A stretch of DNA of 64,000 nucleotides from Fragilaria crotonensis. Lineage: Eukaryota; Bacillariophyta; Fragilariophyceae; Fragilariales; Fragilariaceae. The translations under genes were made by a program, and so were the position numbers. Positions 43,431 through 53,820 of this stretch are shown here, one piece after another. Below the pieces are notes generated by a model, which made no database searches, was not told where the DNA came from, and worked only from the letters and a program-made list of their open reading frames with translations. Within the stretch, counting starts at the first letter, position 1. Every line of letters starts with the position of its first letter. The stretch is from contig JAKSYS010000189.1 in assembly GCA_022925895.1 (NCBI GenBank), positions 1 through 64,000 of the forward strand, written 5' to 3'.

Positions 43431-43971
43431 ATGATGTCTTGGAGCCGTTTCGTCGTCCTCCTTGTTCTGGTCCTCGCCAGCACCGGATATGGTCAACCTG
43501 TGGACCCATACTACCAAGAGGACTTTGCCAATGATAATCTGTACCATGACTACGCAGCACGACAACAAGAAAAGCTAATCGGAGCTCCAAAGTACGTGAG
43601 GGCGAGTTGTTGTTGATCATGACACGTGGAAGTGGTGAAATATCGGCATGCTGCCCTTGCAACACACTGGGCGCTTATTTCTCACCGCTCCTCTCTCATA
43701 TCTCTTCCCTCTTCTTCATCCCCCGTTCACAACAATAATGCCAAAAACAAACAGCGCCCTACCATGGGGAAAATTGGTGGCTGCCACCGTTTGTGGATGG
43801 TTTATCGGCGGCAAGTACCACGCGGGGAAGGTTTCCAAAAAACTCAACACAAAGCACAAACAGGAACAAAAGGAGCTGTACACGCAATACTACAATGATG
43901 TGTACACGCTCAAGGAACAGAATTTGCAGCTGATTCAAGCGTTGGAACAAATGGGCGTGAAAATGAAATAG
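43431..43971 (+). CDS. Small membrane or secreted protein, two exons
   Basis: Exon 1 43431-43591 and exon 2 43755-43971 join in phase 2 through a 163-bp GT-AG intron, giving about 125 residues. The N-terminus MMSWSRFVVLLVLVLAS is a signal peptide or anchor, followed by a Tyr-rich stretch (VDPYYQEDFANDNLYHDY). Exon 2 has a Gly-rich hydrophobic segment (WGKLVAATVCGWFIGGKYHAG), then a basic and amphipathic helix (KKLNTKHKQEQKELY, QYYNDVYTLKEQNLQLI) that looks like a coiled coil. I recall similar small proteins (WGK...GWFxGGK...YYNDVYxLxEQN) in other diatoms, with no known function. It could not be recovered as one open frame, hence the importance of the intron. Confidence 0.75.
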
Positions 43972-44309
43972 AACAAACGAATGGGTTCGACCGGATTCCG
44001 ACTTGACCAGTCTAGGACCATGAATTCGTACGTGTAAAACGCTAAGCAGAACCAAGCAACATCAGTGACCTGTCGATAATTGGAAAATCCTATAGACGTA
44101 TGAATGGGTTCCTCAATTGTATGTTCCATGAGCCGAACATTATGCTTGTGAGGTGCACGACGTCTCCAAGACGATGCACTCTAAACAAAGCAAGTCCTCA
44201 CGGGCGTACCGCTTCTTCTCTTGCCCGTCGCTTTGGTTCCATTTTTATTTTCAGTAGTCAATAGCACCAGTGCACCTCCAATCTGGCTGCTCCTCCCAAT
44301 CGGACTTCA
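43972..44309. other. Intergenic interval between convergent genes
   Basis: No gene seen. Confidence 0.4.
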
Positions 44310-45364
44310 CTATTGGTGACAAAAATTGCCGGGGTCCACTCGAGGAGCAGGGGCGTCGCTTTCGCTGTCGTCAGATTGTACCGTGACATTGTTGCGTTTT
44401 GAGTTTTTACTCTTTGGCATTGTCTTGGAAGCGGCGGCAGAGGTTGCGACCTTCTTGCCCGCGTTCGTCGTATCGACTTCTGCAGCGCGAACAACCTTGC
44501 TCTTTTTGACCGGAGGCTCGTCCAAATCACTTTCCTCGTCGCTGCGCTCCTTTGTTGTCATAGGGATCTTGCCTTTTGTCTTGGAGGCAGCTACGATGTT
44601 TCGATTGTTGTTTGTAACTGACTTGGGTTGGGTTTGTACCGCGTCAGAATCACTTTCTTCATCATCGCTACTGCTACTACTTTCCGGATCCGTTGACTCG
44701 GCGTAGGAACGTGTCGGCTGGAGGGTTCCAGTTCCCGACGAGTGATACGTTTCTCTTCCTTCGGTGCACACGATGATTCTTCTGCCCTCACCTTGATAGT
44801 TTGGATACCTTTCGTCGTCTTGGCTTTGGACGCAAGTAGCACCGGAGCAGATAGCGTCGAATCGATATTCTCCTTTTCTTCGTCGCAATCTAACTCCAAT
44901 TCAATTTGATCACCATCGGGTGTCGTTTCGATCAAGGTATGGCGATGACGATCGTAGGCGATTGGTGTCTTGCGATTGGCCGGAGTGTAGGTAATGCCAC
45001 CTGTTTTGGGATCCATTGTCGCACGATGAAGCGTTTTCTTTTTGGAATTGCGCTCTTGAATCTGATATTTGTTGATGTGGTGAGAAGGAGAAAGTGGATG
45101 GGTGAGATTATGCCATACAGTTGTTCGCAAAGCACACCCTGAGTTCTAGATGGAGATCAATTCCGTCGTTGAAATGATGAGTACCAAACGTACATAGAGG
45201 ACAACATCATCGCCGATCTGGCGGCTCTTGCGGCGCTCCTTCGTTCTCTTTTGACTATTTGTCTTTCGACTAGCACCATCTGCAATCAAGCCAAATGGTT
45301 GGCGCTTTGTTTCGTTGGCCGTGGAAGAGTTTTCCTTCTTTCGAGACTTCGAGCGGATCGCCAT
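44310..45364 (-). CDS. Charged, probably nuclear protein of unknown function
   Basis: Exon 1 runs 45364-45194 from the ATG at 45364 (MAIRSKSRKKENSST), very basic with TNSQKRTKERRKSRQ. A GT-AG intron (45193-45062) joins it in phase 0 to exon 2, which begins IQERNSKKKTLHRATMD and continues with GGITYTPANRKTPIAYDRHR and an acidic stretch (LELDCDEEKENID). Near 44700 the frame changes by one base and then reads a Ser/Asp-rich acidic part (DPESSSSSDDEESDSD) with KSKVVRAAE and KSKNSKRNN clusters, ending at 44310. Alternating Lys-rich and Asp/Ser-rich blocks suit a nucleolar or chromatin protein, but no domain is recognised. The frame change may be an error or a true break. Confidence 0.55.
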
Positions 45365-46539
45365 GTTCGACTGTTTCTTCGGTTTTTGGCGAACTTGAGA
45401 AAAAAGAAAGGCAATCATGATAAGTGAGCGAAGGCTTCATTTCATGATCCATTTACTACTGAAATCGAAGCGTAGGTCAAAGCCCGCCGCCATTTTCTTC
45501 CAAGTGTGACTGACTATTCTATCACATGTCTAGTAGAGTGCCCGTCTCTCATCCATATCTCTCGCTCTGTTCACTCAAGGTCTCCACTACTCCTCCACCT
45601 TTCTCTCACAACCAACATAGACAACCCCCTTAACGCTTAACGAAGCACTCACCTTGAATGGTGACCGACAGATGGCAGACACTATCATTGAATTGAAAAG
45701 AATCTGATGATGTCTGCGTTTCACACAACAGGTGTCTAAGTAACTCGAGTGGGAACAGTCCAAAACCGTACTGGAGTACCACGTACTGTACAGTTGTCCG
45801 GTTCTCATTCTTGGATTTAGTACTCCTATATCCTTCAAGTATGAATATGCGTGCTACTACTAGTAGTACGTTGTACCCCTATACTGAGTTCTCCGAGTAC
45901 TACGTATCATCCGTAGTGGAGTACATTTTTTGCATTTTTATATTCACTCTTTTGAAATCAGAAAAATAATTTACAAAAAACCTTTTTGAGATAAAACGGG
46001 AGCGACGCGCCGATTACGTGGGACAAGTAAAAGTACAAGTGTTCTAAAGTGGTACTGAAGTACGGACGTACGGAGTACCTTCATCTGGAACTTTAGTACC
46101 AGTCGCTTGTACTAGCCCAGCCATCTCCATGAGAAAACGAGTACTGGTTCGTTACGTACACGTCTCCGGAAACATTCCGAATTCCGTGCACATGTAGACC
46201 GGCCGTTACCTTCGGCCGCACGAACCGCACCAACACAACACGCCGCACAACGACTAGCAGCGCTTATACTCATCAGTTCGCCAAACCCTAACAACTACAG
46301 TAACGACATCGCACCCGAACTGCATCAAAGTGGGAATCCGACCTTCTCAACTCTACAACAGCCACGTCGTTGCCATTCACGCCTAACTGTCCACATTTTG
46401 ATAACTCCAGTACAGTACAACTTCGCCGACTACTATCAGGTGCTGGCCAAGAAAACATTTCGGTCTCGTTATCCCAACAAAACGCTGCCTTTGCATCACA
46501 TCGTTGACTCCGATCAACAATTCAATCCCATTTCCAAGC
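45365..46539. other. Intergenic region between divergent genes
   Basis: About 1.2 kb with no gene seen. 45760-46110 is dense in GTAC words (tactccg, gagtact, agtacc). The two flanking genes diverge from here. Confidence 0.45.
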
Positions 46540-48514
46540 ATGCCTCCTAGAAAGAAACGGAAGGCCTCTGAAGAAGCGGCAGATGCACCCGAGACTACCA
46601 AGTCCTCCAAGAAAACAAAAAAGGAACTGTTGGCCGAAGCTCGAGCCCGGGCTAAACAATGGGCAGATGAGGAAACAGCCAAGAAGAAGGCAAGCGCGCC
46701 ACAAAATCTGCCAAAAACAAATACCGATGCTAATGCCGCTGATGCTGCTTCTGCTGCTGCTGCCAGCAATTGGCCCAAAAAGTCTCCTGCCAAGGCATCG
46801 CCCGCGACTCATAAAACTGCAATCTCTCCTGCAGCGAGCACCAAAAAGTCGTCTGTAGAGCAGAAAGTCGCTGAAGCCCGGGCTCGAGCCAAGGCATGGG
46901 CAGCAGGGGAAGAAGTGGAAAAGATGACGGTCGCTTCGAAGCAACAGCCGACGGAATACAAATCACCCCCGCGCAGTCACGCTCGGAAGCCAGCACCTGC
47001 CGTCCACCGTGTCGACGATCAAGTTATGGAGGATTTTCACGACGCAGAAGACGGGGAGGTGACGCCTCCACAAAAACCTCCGGCCAGAGCACACGCACCT
47101 CCTCCGTTGCCGTTTGGATCTCCTGCACGACCAGTAACTAAAAAACACATCGCACACCAAGACTGCGAAGATTGCAGAAGTCCTTCCTCCAGCAGCTTCT
47201 ACCCGGATTCAACCTAACCCAGTTCAGAAACCCATCATATCTGACGACAAGCCTCGTCAAAAAGCTCGGGACCAGTTTAATCCCGAGTTAGAGCGCGTAC
47301 AGGCGCAAGTTATCGCAAATGCTGCAGCATATGAAGCTGCTCTGGCGCGACAAGCTTCGATGAATCATCCTAATCCAGAAGTGCAACAGGAATGGCATGA
47401 ACAGTCTTCTGAGTCGAAAAGAACGCATCGGTACTTGAGGGGATTGTTGTTGATCGTTCTTGTGGTAACAGGTGTGGCTTTCATTGTTTTTGGCGTCTTG
47501 CCAGGATTGATCAAGCTGCTACCATCAACTTCATTCCTGACTGACTTCACCACACACGCTGCACCGAGCAGACAGCTGCCACCATGTTTCAGCCCTCATG
47601 GTATTTCCGATACCGAAGAACTTCCTGAGGCTCCTACCTATTTTTGCGATAAATCGTTACCGCGAATTCCATGTCCAGATCAGGGTAACTGTAGGGGTGG
47701 GCAACTGCACTATTGTCGTGGACGATATTTGCAAGTTGCATCTGATGGATCGAAATGTGTCTTGGACGAAGCATCGAATTTAACGATTGCCAAGGTGGAG
47801 GCCATTGTGGCGAACTGGACGATTCAACACTTTTGCAGTTTTGATGGGGTCGAGTTTGCTCATAAGAGCAAAAACAAGGCCGGATGTATTTTCCCTCTAA
47901 CCAAGGTTACAGACGAAGTTGACGTTGACAAGCTGCTCCTTTGGAGGTCCAAAATCTTTGAGATTGAACTGGTGGACGACGATGTTTTCATTGGCCTGTC
48001 GGACGATTACGTGGACACGAAACTGTCTATCCCAACCACTTGCTGGGTCGGTCTCTTTGCAGTCGAGACTCTCTCTACGCTTGCTAGTACCACATTCTAC
48101 ACTACTGTGCAGGTCATTTCCGCCTTGTGCAGCGTTACATTTGCTTACCCACTGGCTTCACTTATCTGTCTCGTCATCTTGCTGGTTATCATCTGGACCC
48201 GCCATCTCCGCGAGTCGCGAAAGAAACTCATTGTCGATGTCGCAAACGTGAGAGAAGTGGCATACGAGCGATTGAGATCCGACTCTCTGGAGCACGTTGT
48301 CCTTCACCTTCGGGACGGCATAGCCATGGACCTGTACCCCACCTCCAAGGCTGATCGATCCCACGTGATTCTCAAAGTGTGGCCACGAGTTGTGGCCGAT
48401 GTTCGACTCGACAACCGTGTCCTGAAAACCAATCGCATGGTTGGGGGTAAGCCGCGGGACGTGTGGAAGTGGGTTGCCCCGCCATCCTCTAAAAAGAAAG
48501 CGAAGATGACATAG
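46540..48514 (+). CDS. MAN1/Src1-type inner nuclear membrane protein
   Basis: The start chosen is the ATG at 46540 (MPPRKKRKASEEAA), a nuclear localisation-like start. The N-terminal nucleoplasmic part has two copies of AEARARAKxWA (LAEARARAKQWADEE and VAEARARAKAWAAGEE). After a one-frame shift near 47150 the frame continues through IAEVLPPAAST to TM1 (LLLIVLVVTGVAFIVFGVL), a lumenal region with paired Cys (CPDQGNCRGGQLHYCRGRY), a helix SNLTIAKVEAIVANWTIQ, TM2 (VTFAYPLASLICLVILLVII) and a C-terminal winged-helix region (REVAYERLRSDSLEHV, VWPRVVADVRLDNRV). This is the Man1-Src1p C-terminal architecture of LEM-domain and Heh proteins, which tether chromatin to the nuclear envelope. The LEM/HeH fold itself is not clear. 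Confidence 0.85.
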
Positions 48515-49672
48515 TGCTCACATGACGTCATGCGATGGGCATCTCAACACCTTACTACTACTATATTGGACTATAATTGTTAAACTTTTATTGATACAGA
48601 CTATAATGAACTTTACTCCTACTCCAGAGTACTCGGAGTACATACTTTCAAGTTTTCAACTAATCTGGGATGACCCGTGAAAATTAGTTATTGAACTTCG
48701 GAGGTTTTGAGGTTTGACCATTGTAGTGCTCCAACACGTGATCCACAGGAAATTCTGTGAGGTGTTGGGACTAGGGACTCGCGATTCGAAACCACGCCGT
48801 GACCTCTTGAGGTGGAAAGGTCAAGTGGAATTGATGACGATAAAAGCCCGATTCAGCCCTATAGTAAGAATGGGAATTTTGAGGTCATTTTGATGGAGCT
48901 GTTCAAGGTTCAAAGCTTAACATTATAATTAATAGTGTAGGCCTACTCCAGAAAAGATTTTAGGTTTTCTTGTTGGGCAACGTTGCCTCCTAATAATAGA
49001 TAAGAATGAGTGAAAAGGTTTTCCCACCATCAAAAGGTATCGCCTCTGACAGAACCATAAACCATAACCTATTCTGAGCGGTCATAATCAAGACGTTCGT
49101 TTCGCCGTGGTAAATAAGTCCTCAGGATTAAGCTGCTTCATGTCTGATTCTTGTTTTTAAATTCGGAGGATATCACGGGATTTGGCGGAATTCCCCGCCA
49201 TTCCAAGGTACAGTACCAGGTACATGTATCTCCTATGTACTTTACGTACGACGTACGTATACCCCCAATGCAACCCCAGAAGAACAGTGACATAATGAAA
49301 AACCGGAATTCACGTTTCAACGCAGCTTTAATTACCAGACTGTGCTGCGCCATCAGATGTCTTAGTTCTGTCTCACAAATGACAAAACAAAAGGAACTTT
49401 GTTTGTTTAGAGTTTGGCGGATGCACCGTTCGTATTTAGAGAAACTCTGAATGACCTCCATAATCGACCGGGGTCATCGACCATAACATTTGTGCTGTCT
49501 ATGTAGGCATTCTCATTTGTGCCAATGTCGGACATGCGTCGTACAGAGTACTCGTAGACTCGGAGTCACGGGTAATGAGGGGTGCCATCTCAGTACCAAC
49601 ACTGGTTCCACATTTCGTCGTGTTTTTTTCTTCGCTACTGGCAACTGTAACAATACGCGCGGAGGAGTCACC
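48515..49672. other. Intergenic interval
   Basis: No gene seen. A perfect TGACGTCA octamer lies at 48524, just after the MAN1-type gene, and GTAC words are dense around 48610 and 49210-49260. Confidence 0.45.
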
Positions 49673-50989
49673 ATGGACAACCAATTATGGAAAGAGTTTC
49701 AAGCCAAGCTAAAGAAGAATGGCGCCACTTCGGTCTATTCAGCACGGGGGATGCTTGTTCAGGAGTTTCTACAGCTTGAAACGACGAGGAGGCTAAGCAA
49801 TGATAGTGGTTGTTCGGAACGCTCATTTGTCGACAGAGCGGCGAACCAAAATAACGTTCAGGGTCTTCAAACTCCTACTTCACCCATCAACATATCGTCG
49901 CATTCAATAAGTCGATCCCCCTCCTCAGATCATCTGGAAAAACAGGAACGAAGTGGCTCATTGGGGGGTTCCCCGCTGCTGGTCGATAGCATGCCGCGGA
50001 GGATTGAAACGTCCCAACACGGGGAGGCGCATCATCACAAACATTTGTTTGAATCCTTCGTACATGACATTGTGGGGAGAGCGCGCGCTGAGGTGCCCCG
50101 GCCACGTGCTCAACGACGATTCTCACTGCCTTCCTTCGGTATGACGTCTGAGCGAAATATTGTTGGTGCATCAACGCTGAGGCGAACCGGTTCAAAGGAT
50201 AGTTTACCATCACTTCTTCTACAATTGGGTCTTCACTCGGTCGAAAAAGCATTTCTGGCGGATGGAAACAGTAGAATTGCACCCAGGTCTCGAACCTCAT
50301 CAATGGACTGCACAACGACTTTTCCTCGACAATCGCGACGCCACTCTGTTGGCGGTATGACTTCTGCTTATCCTGCTGCTGTTGACGTAAGTCACATTCC
50401 TTGTGAACCATCTGTCAAGCAATCAACACAGTATTTCCTTGGCGTGCCCCTTGACAATGAACTCTCCATGGGGATAAACAAAGAGCTTCGCGTCAAAGAA
50501 AACGACAAGGAGAGAGTGGGAACAGTTGAGACCATCCGACGAGCTGCGCGACGAATGTCGGCACCGCACTCGTACCTTCTGGAATGCAGCGACCCCACTG
50601 ACTCAGTCATGGGAGTGAGGGAGATCGATGTCGGCGATGACATCAAATCCTTCGCAGCTTCGGACAGTAACTTGCTTGTTTCATTCCCCACAAAGCCTCG
50701 TCGCAGGACGTCACTTTTAGGGAATTACACCGAAAACGGGACTAAGAACACACGGGAGATGAATACGTCGATAGCCAGCTGGGACCTTGAGGTACAGAAA
50801 CCGGAATTGTTTGACCTGCAGTTTGCGACGGACGCAGACTGCTCACGACGTGCTTCTTCCTCCAATCTACCACCTGCTGGATCGACGACCGAAATTGAGA
50901 GTCAACCATTCATGTCGGTAGATTCTGACAAATTGCGGGACTCGCCGCTCCACTTCAGCCAAGATTGCAATTTTGTGTCGGCTGCCTAA
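49673..50989 (+). CDS. Disordered protein with six RRxS basophilic-kinase sites
   Basis: The start chosen is the ATG at 49673 in a good context (tcaccatggac), MDNQLWKEFQAKLKKNG. Intact, 438 residues, no intron, no membrane span. The first 40 residues may fold (LWKEFQAKLKK, ARGMLVQEFLQLE); the rest is Ser-rich and disordered. It contains RRLSND, RRFSLPSFG, RRHSVGG, RRMSAPH, RRTSLLG and RRASSS, plus RRTGSKDS. R-R-x-S is the consensus for PKA-type and related AGC kinases, and RxxSxP-type sites such as RRFSLP can bind 14-3-3. I do not recognise the family. A signalling or scaffold role is inferred from the motif density alone. Confidence 0.7.
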   Translation: MDNQLWKEFQAKLKKNGATSVYSARGMLVQEFLQLETTRRLSNDSGCSERSFVDRAANQNNVQGLQTPTSPINISSHSISRSPSSDHLEKQERSGSLGGSPLLVDSMPRRIETSQHGEAHHHKHLFESFVHDIVGRARAEVPRPRAQRRFSLPSFGMTSERNIVGASTLRRTGSKDSLPSLLLQLGLHSVEKAFLADGNSRIAPRSRTSSMDCTTTFPRQSRRHSVGGMTSAYPAAVDVSHIPCEPSVKQSTQYFLGVPLDNELSMGINKELRVKENDKERVGTVETIRRAARRMSAPHSYLLECSDPTDSVMGVREIDVGDDIKSFAASDSNLLVSFPTKPRRRTSLLGNYTENGTKNTREMNTSIASWDLEVQKPELFDLQFATDADCSRRASSSNLPPAGSTTEIESQPFMSVDSDKLRDSPLHFSQDCNFVSAA

Positions 50990-51355
50990 CAAGAATCAGC
51001 CTGTACCTGTTAATTACATGAGTAACCAGAGTTTTGTATCATCGAGTCATGGATTGAGTTAGTAGTGATACCGTATGGCTATCTTTTGACGTTGAAGAAT
51101 GGAATAGCAGCTCATGGTAGCAAGATAAGTTGCAGAATTAGGCAATGACGCGTGGACTACATGGCCGCGTTTCGGACTACTACGAGAGCTGCTACATCAA
51201 ATTGTGCGCTGCAATTCAACGAGAAGTGGAGCACGGGTTGTCGATTGTAAACAATTACATGTTTAAAACGTGAAATACCCTGAGTTCTAACCAATCGCAC
51301 TCCCTAACTGACAATTGACACCACGGTGAATCCTGAAGCTTCAATTGTTGGTCCC
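50990..51355. other. Intergenic interval between convergent genes
   Basis: No gene seen; 3' ends of both flanking genes. Confidence 0.4.
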
Positions 51356-52600
51356 TCACTGACAGTTATTCTCGTGTGGTGTCTTGTAGTTCCTTTGATG
51401 AATCCAAGCATTTGCAGCATACTTGTGACCTTTAAGAACGGGAAGAGCCTCGTGTTCGGTACGCCGATCAATTTTGTGGGGATCCTCGTTGAGCACGGAT
51501 GGCCAGATCAATGCCCTGCCCACTTTTGGTTCCACTTGAATGTTGTTATGGAGGGGGAAGAGGGTGCCACCACCTTCCTCGACAGCATTCAGGTATAAGA
51601 AAACGGTCAGAATCCGAACGCCGGGTTGTCTGTCCAAGTGAAGTTCAATCAGATCATGATGCGCCTTATAAAATTGTCCAACGTCATAGCTCAGAAGCTG
51701 AAAGTATTCTTGATTGACAGATGGAATGGAAGTAAGATTAGAAATTCGGCTCATAAGTTGTTGGGCTGTTTCATCATTTACACATGCTCCATCGCACCAG
51801 GTCTGGTGCGATGTGCGCGTGTCAGAGATGATGTCGATGACAGTGCCGTCTTCATTGATGCCACCAAATCCGGGGCTGTTTTTGTAGCCTTGCGTTTTGC
51901 CGAGCTCGATCATTCGATTGGCTTCTTCCGGCGAGAAGAAGTTATCGATTGTGACTATCCAAGGTCCATCTGGCGGTTGTGACAGAATAGTTACGTCGTA
52001 CTCCTCGTTTGTGTTTGTCGTGACGTTGATGAAAAACTTATCCAAGTCTCCTGGTCCCCATGCGTTGTTCGGCTCCTTGTCAAGAGGGCATCGAAGTAGG
52101 ATGTCCAGATGCTCACATGTGTTGCAAGCAGCAGCACAATGCAAACGCATATAGCTTGGATTTGCGTCGCACTCTCCTTGACTTGCCCAATCTGCACACC
52201 TGGGGTCGGTGAGAGATGTCTCACACCGCTTCCAAACAATTTTGACAGTTTCATTCTTTTGAAACATTTCGATGTACGCCTTGGTCTCTTGCAGTTTTCG
52301 AACAAATCTATCTAAATCAGCATCATTAAGTGCATCGACCACTTGACGTTTACTGCCAAAACAAACACCGCAAGCTTTAGAGCAGCGTTGGAGCATAAAT
52401 GGCGCATTGGCATCACACTCCCCACTTGCTGCCCAAGTCTGGCATTCTACATGGTCATCTCGACAGGCATCGTTATCCACGCCCAACTCTTCACTTTCTG
52501 TGCAACTGCCATCCGCTGTACATTCTTGAGTCTCGGTTTCACAATTGCTTATTGTGAGGAGGAAACACAACAAACAAACAATAAGGACGACGCGATGCAT
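51356..52600 (-). CDS. P4H: Secreted ShK/prolyl 4-hydroxylase, copy C (intronless)
   Basis: The start chosen is the ATG at 52600 (MHRVVLIVCLLCFLLTIS), a clear signal peptide; 414 residues in one frame. Two ShK-like modules follow (ECQTWAASGECDANAPFM and RCADWASQGECDANPSYMR), then a linker and the dioxygenase domain: WIVTIDNFFSPEEANRMIE, TSHQTWCDGACVND, the iron site AHHDLI, distal His in EHEALPV and Lys in KGHKYAANAW. It shares domain order with copies A and B (29.4-36.5 kb) but has one ShK module fewer, no introns, and clearly lower identity, so it is an older relative. The lack of introns may mean retroposition or intron loss. Confidence 0.93.
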   Translation of the reverse strand: MHRVVLIVCLLCFLLTISNCETETQECTADGSCTESEELGVDNDACRDDHVECQTWAASGECDANAPFMLQRCSKACGVCFGSKRQVVDALNDADLDRFVRKLQETKAYIEMFQKNETVKIVWKRCETSLTDPRCADWASQGECDANPSYMRLHCAAACNTCEHLDILLRCPLDKEPNNAWGPGDLDKFFINVTTNTNEEYDVTILSQPPDGPWIVTIDNFFSPEEANRMIELGKTQGYKNSPGFGGINEDGTVIDIISDTRTSHQTWCDGACVNDETAQQLMSRISNLTSIPSVNQEYFQLLSYDVGQFYKAHHDLIELHLDRQPGVRILTVFLYLNAVEEGGGTLFPLHNNIQVEPKVGRALIWPSVLNEDPHKIDRRTEHEALPVLKGHKYAANAWIHQRNYKTPHENNCQ

Positions 52601-53069
52601 TGCTTCGGGCTGGCCAATGTATAGCGTTGAACTTGCTTGCGCAGAGTGGGACCCAGAATTGAAATGTGGTCCGACAGTTGAACAAAATGACTTCAACGCC
52701 ACTGCAGACTGCAGTATCAAAAGCTATTTTTTTCTCGAGGTTCGCATTTTCGTATCCAAGGGTTGGTCGTCTGAAGTCTGAGCACTGAGCAGTCCTACGC
52801 CAGTACAGTACCAGGAAATCCAACTGACACACAGACAAATTGTTCAGAACGTAAATACTCTATGCATATGTACAGTTGGAGAGTCCCCTACCGGTAGACC
52901 TACTCTGAGAATTACCCGGAGGATTGTCTGTATCGTTTACTGGGGTCTCTAGTGACTGGGTACTGGTACTGGTACTGGTACTGGTACTGGTACTGGTACT
53001 GGTACTGGTACTGGTACTGGTACTGGTACTGGTACTCTGGAATCAGGAATCGGGAGCTACAGTACCAGG
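52601..53069. other. Intergenic interval upstream of P4H copy C
   Basis: Presumed promoter of the minus-strand gene. It contains the hexanucleotide tract listed separately. Confidence 0.4.
52961..53036. repeat. Hexanucleotide microsatellite (TACTGG)n
   Basis: About 12.5 uninterrupted copies of TACTGG; each unit carries the ggtac word common in the intergenic DNA of this window. Confidence 0.95.
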
Positions 53070-53072
53070 TAA

Positions 53073-53817
53073 GAGCATGCGCACCGGTAGCGCTATTTTG
53101 TAGCGTCTTTAGAAACTTAAGGTGTCTTTAGAAACCTATTTTGGATATTTCGGAAATGTCCTGTGTGGGTCCTATCCCACACCCGTAACGCTATTTTTTC
53201 GTCAGATTCAAAAACTGGCGAGGACCCGTACCCAAAATTACGAAGGTCTGACCCGCGCCCCGCGCCTAATTACGAAGTATGATCCATACTTCACTCCGTC
53301 TCTCGACGCATCTTGCATCTTGTCTCGAACTTTTATCATGCGTACTGTACCAGGTACCACTACAGGAGCAGAAGACAATGGGGTACCTGGTTTGCGTGCA
53401 AAATGTATGCCAAACTTCAGGGCTGAAGACATTGTCGTCGAATATACAGGAGGAAAAGAACATCCATGTTGATTGGTGTCATATTTCGTTTTTTGTTTCC
53501 TTCCCAAGATATCACATACGGCGCACGATCGCACGATCGATGGAAGCAAGTCAATCGAAGTGATCAAATAGAGGAAATGCTGCAATCGAACTGATCGAAT
53601 AGGACATATTTCGACACGCTACAATCTGACATTTGGTGGTGACCAAACGCTATTCCAACATCTACATGTAGACGTTGGAATAGCGTTTGGTCAGAAAATT
53701 GCGTCGCAAAAGTTACAATGTAGCGTATCGGGCCCAACCGGCCGGTGGTTATAATTTTACAATTTTTCGGTCAGATCTGACCGAAATCAGAAAATAGCGT
53801 TACCGGTGCGCATGCTC
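53073..53817. mobile_element. Harbinger-like MITE, 745 bp
   Basis: Inverted ends of 27 bp with one mismatch, both beginning GAGCATGCGCACCGGTA, flanked by TAA on each side (53070-53072 and 53818-53820). A 3-bp TAA duplication and GAGCATGCGC ends fit PIF/Harbinger. No transposase. The word acgctatt or its complement recurs at the two ends and at about 53186, 53647 and 53679, and a large palindrome lies inside. Confidence 0.85.
53641..53692. repeat. 52-bp near-perfect palindrome
   Basis: Arms gaccaaacgctattccaac (53641-53659) and its exact complement (53674-53692) surround the 12-bp palindrome tctacatgtaga, with a single A/C mismatch pair between. It could extrude as a cruciform or fold as RNA. 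It lies inside the 745-bp MITE. A second palindrome, tcggtcagatctgaccga, lies at 53767. Confidence 0.95.
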
Positions 53818-53820
53818 TAA

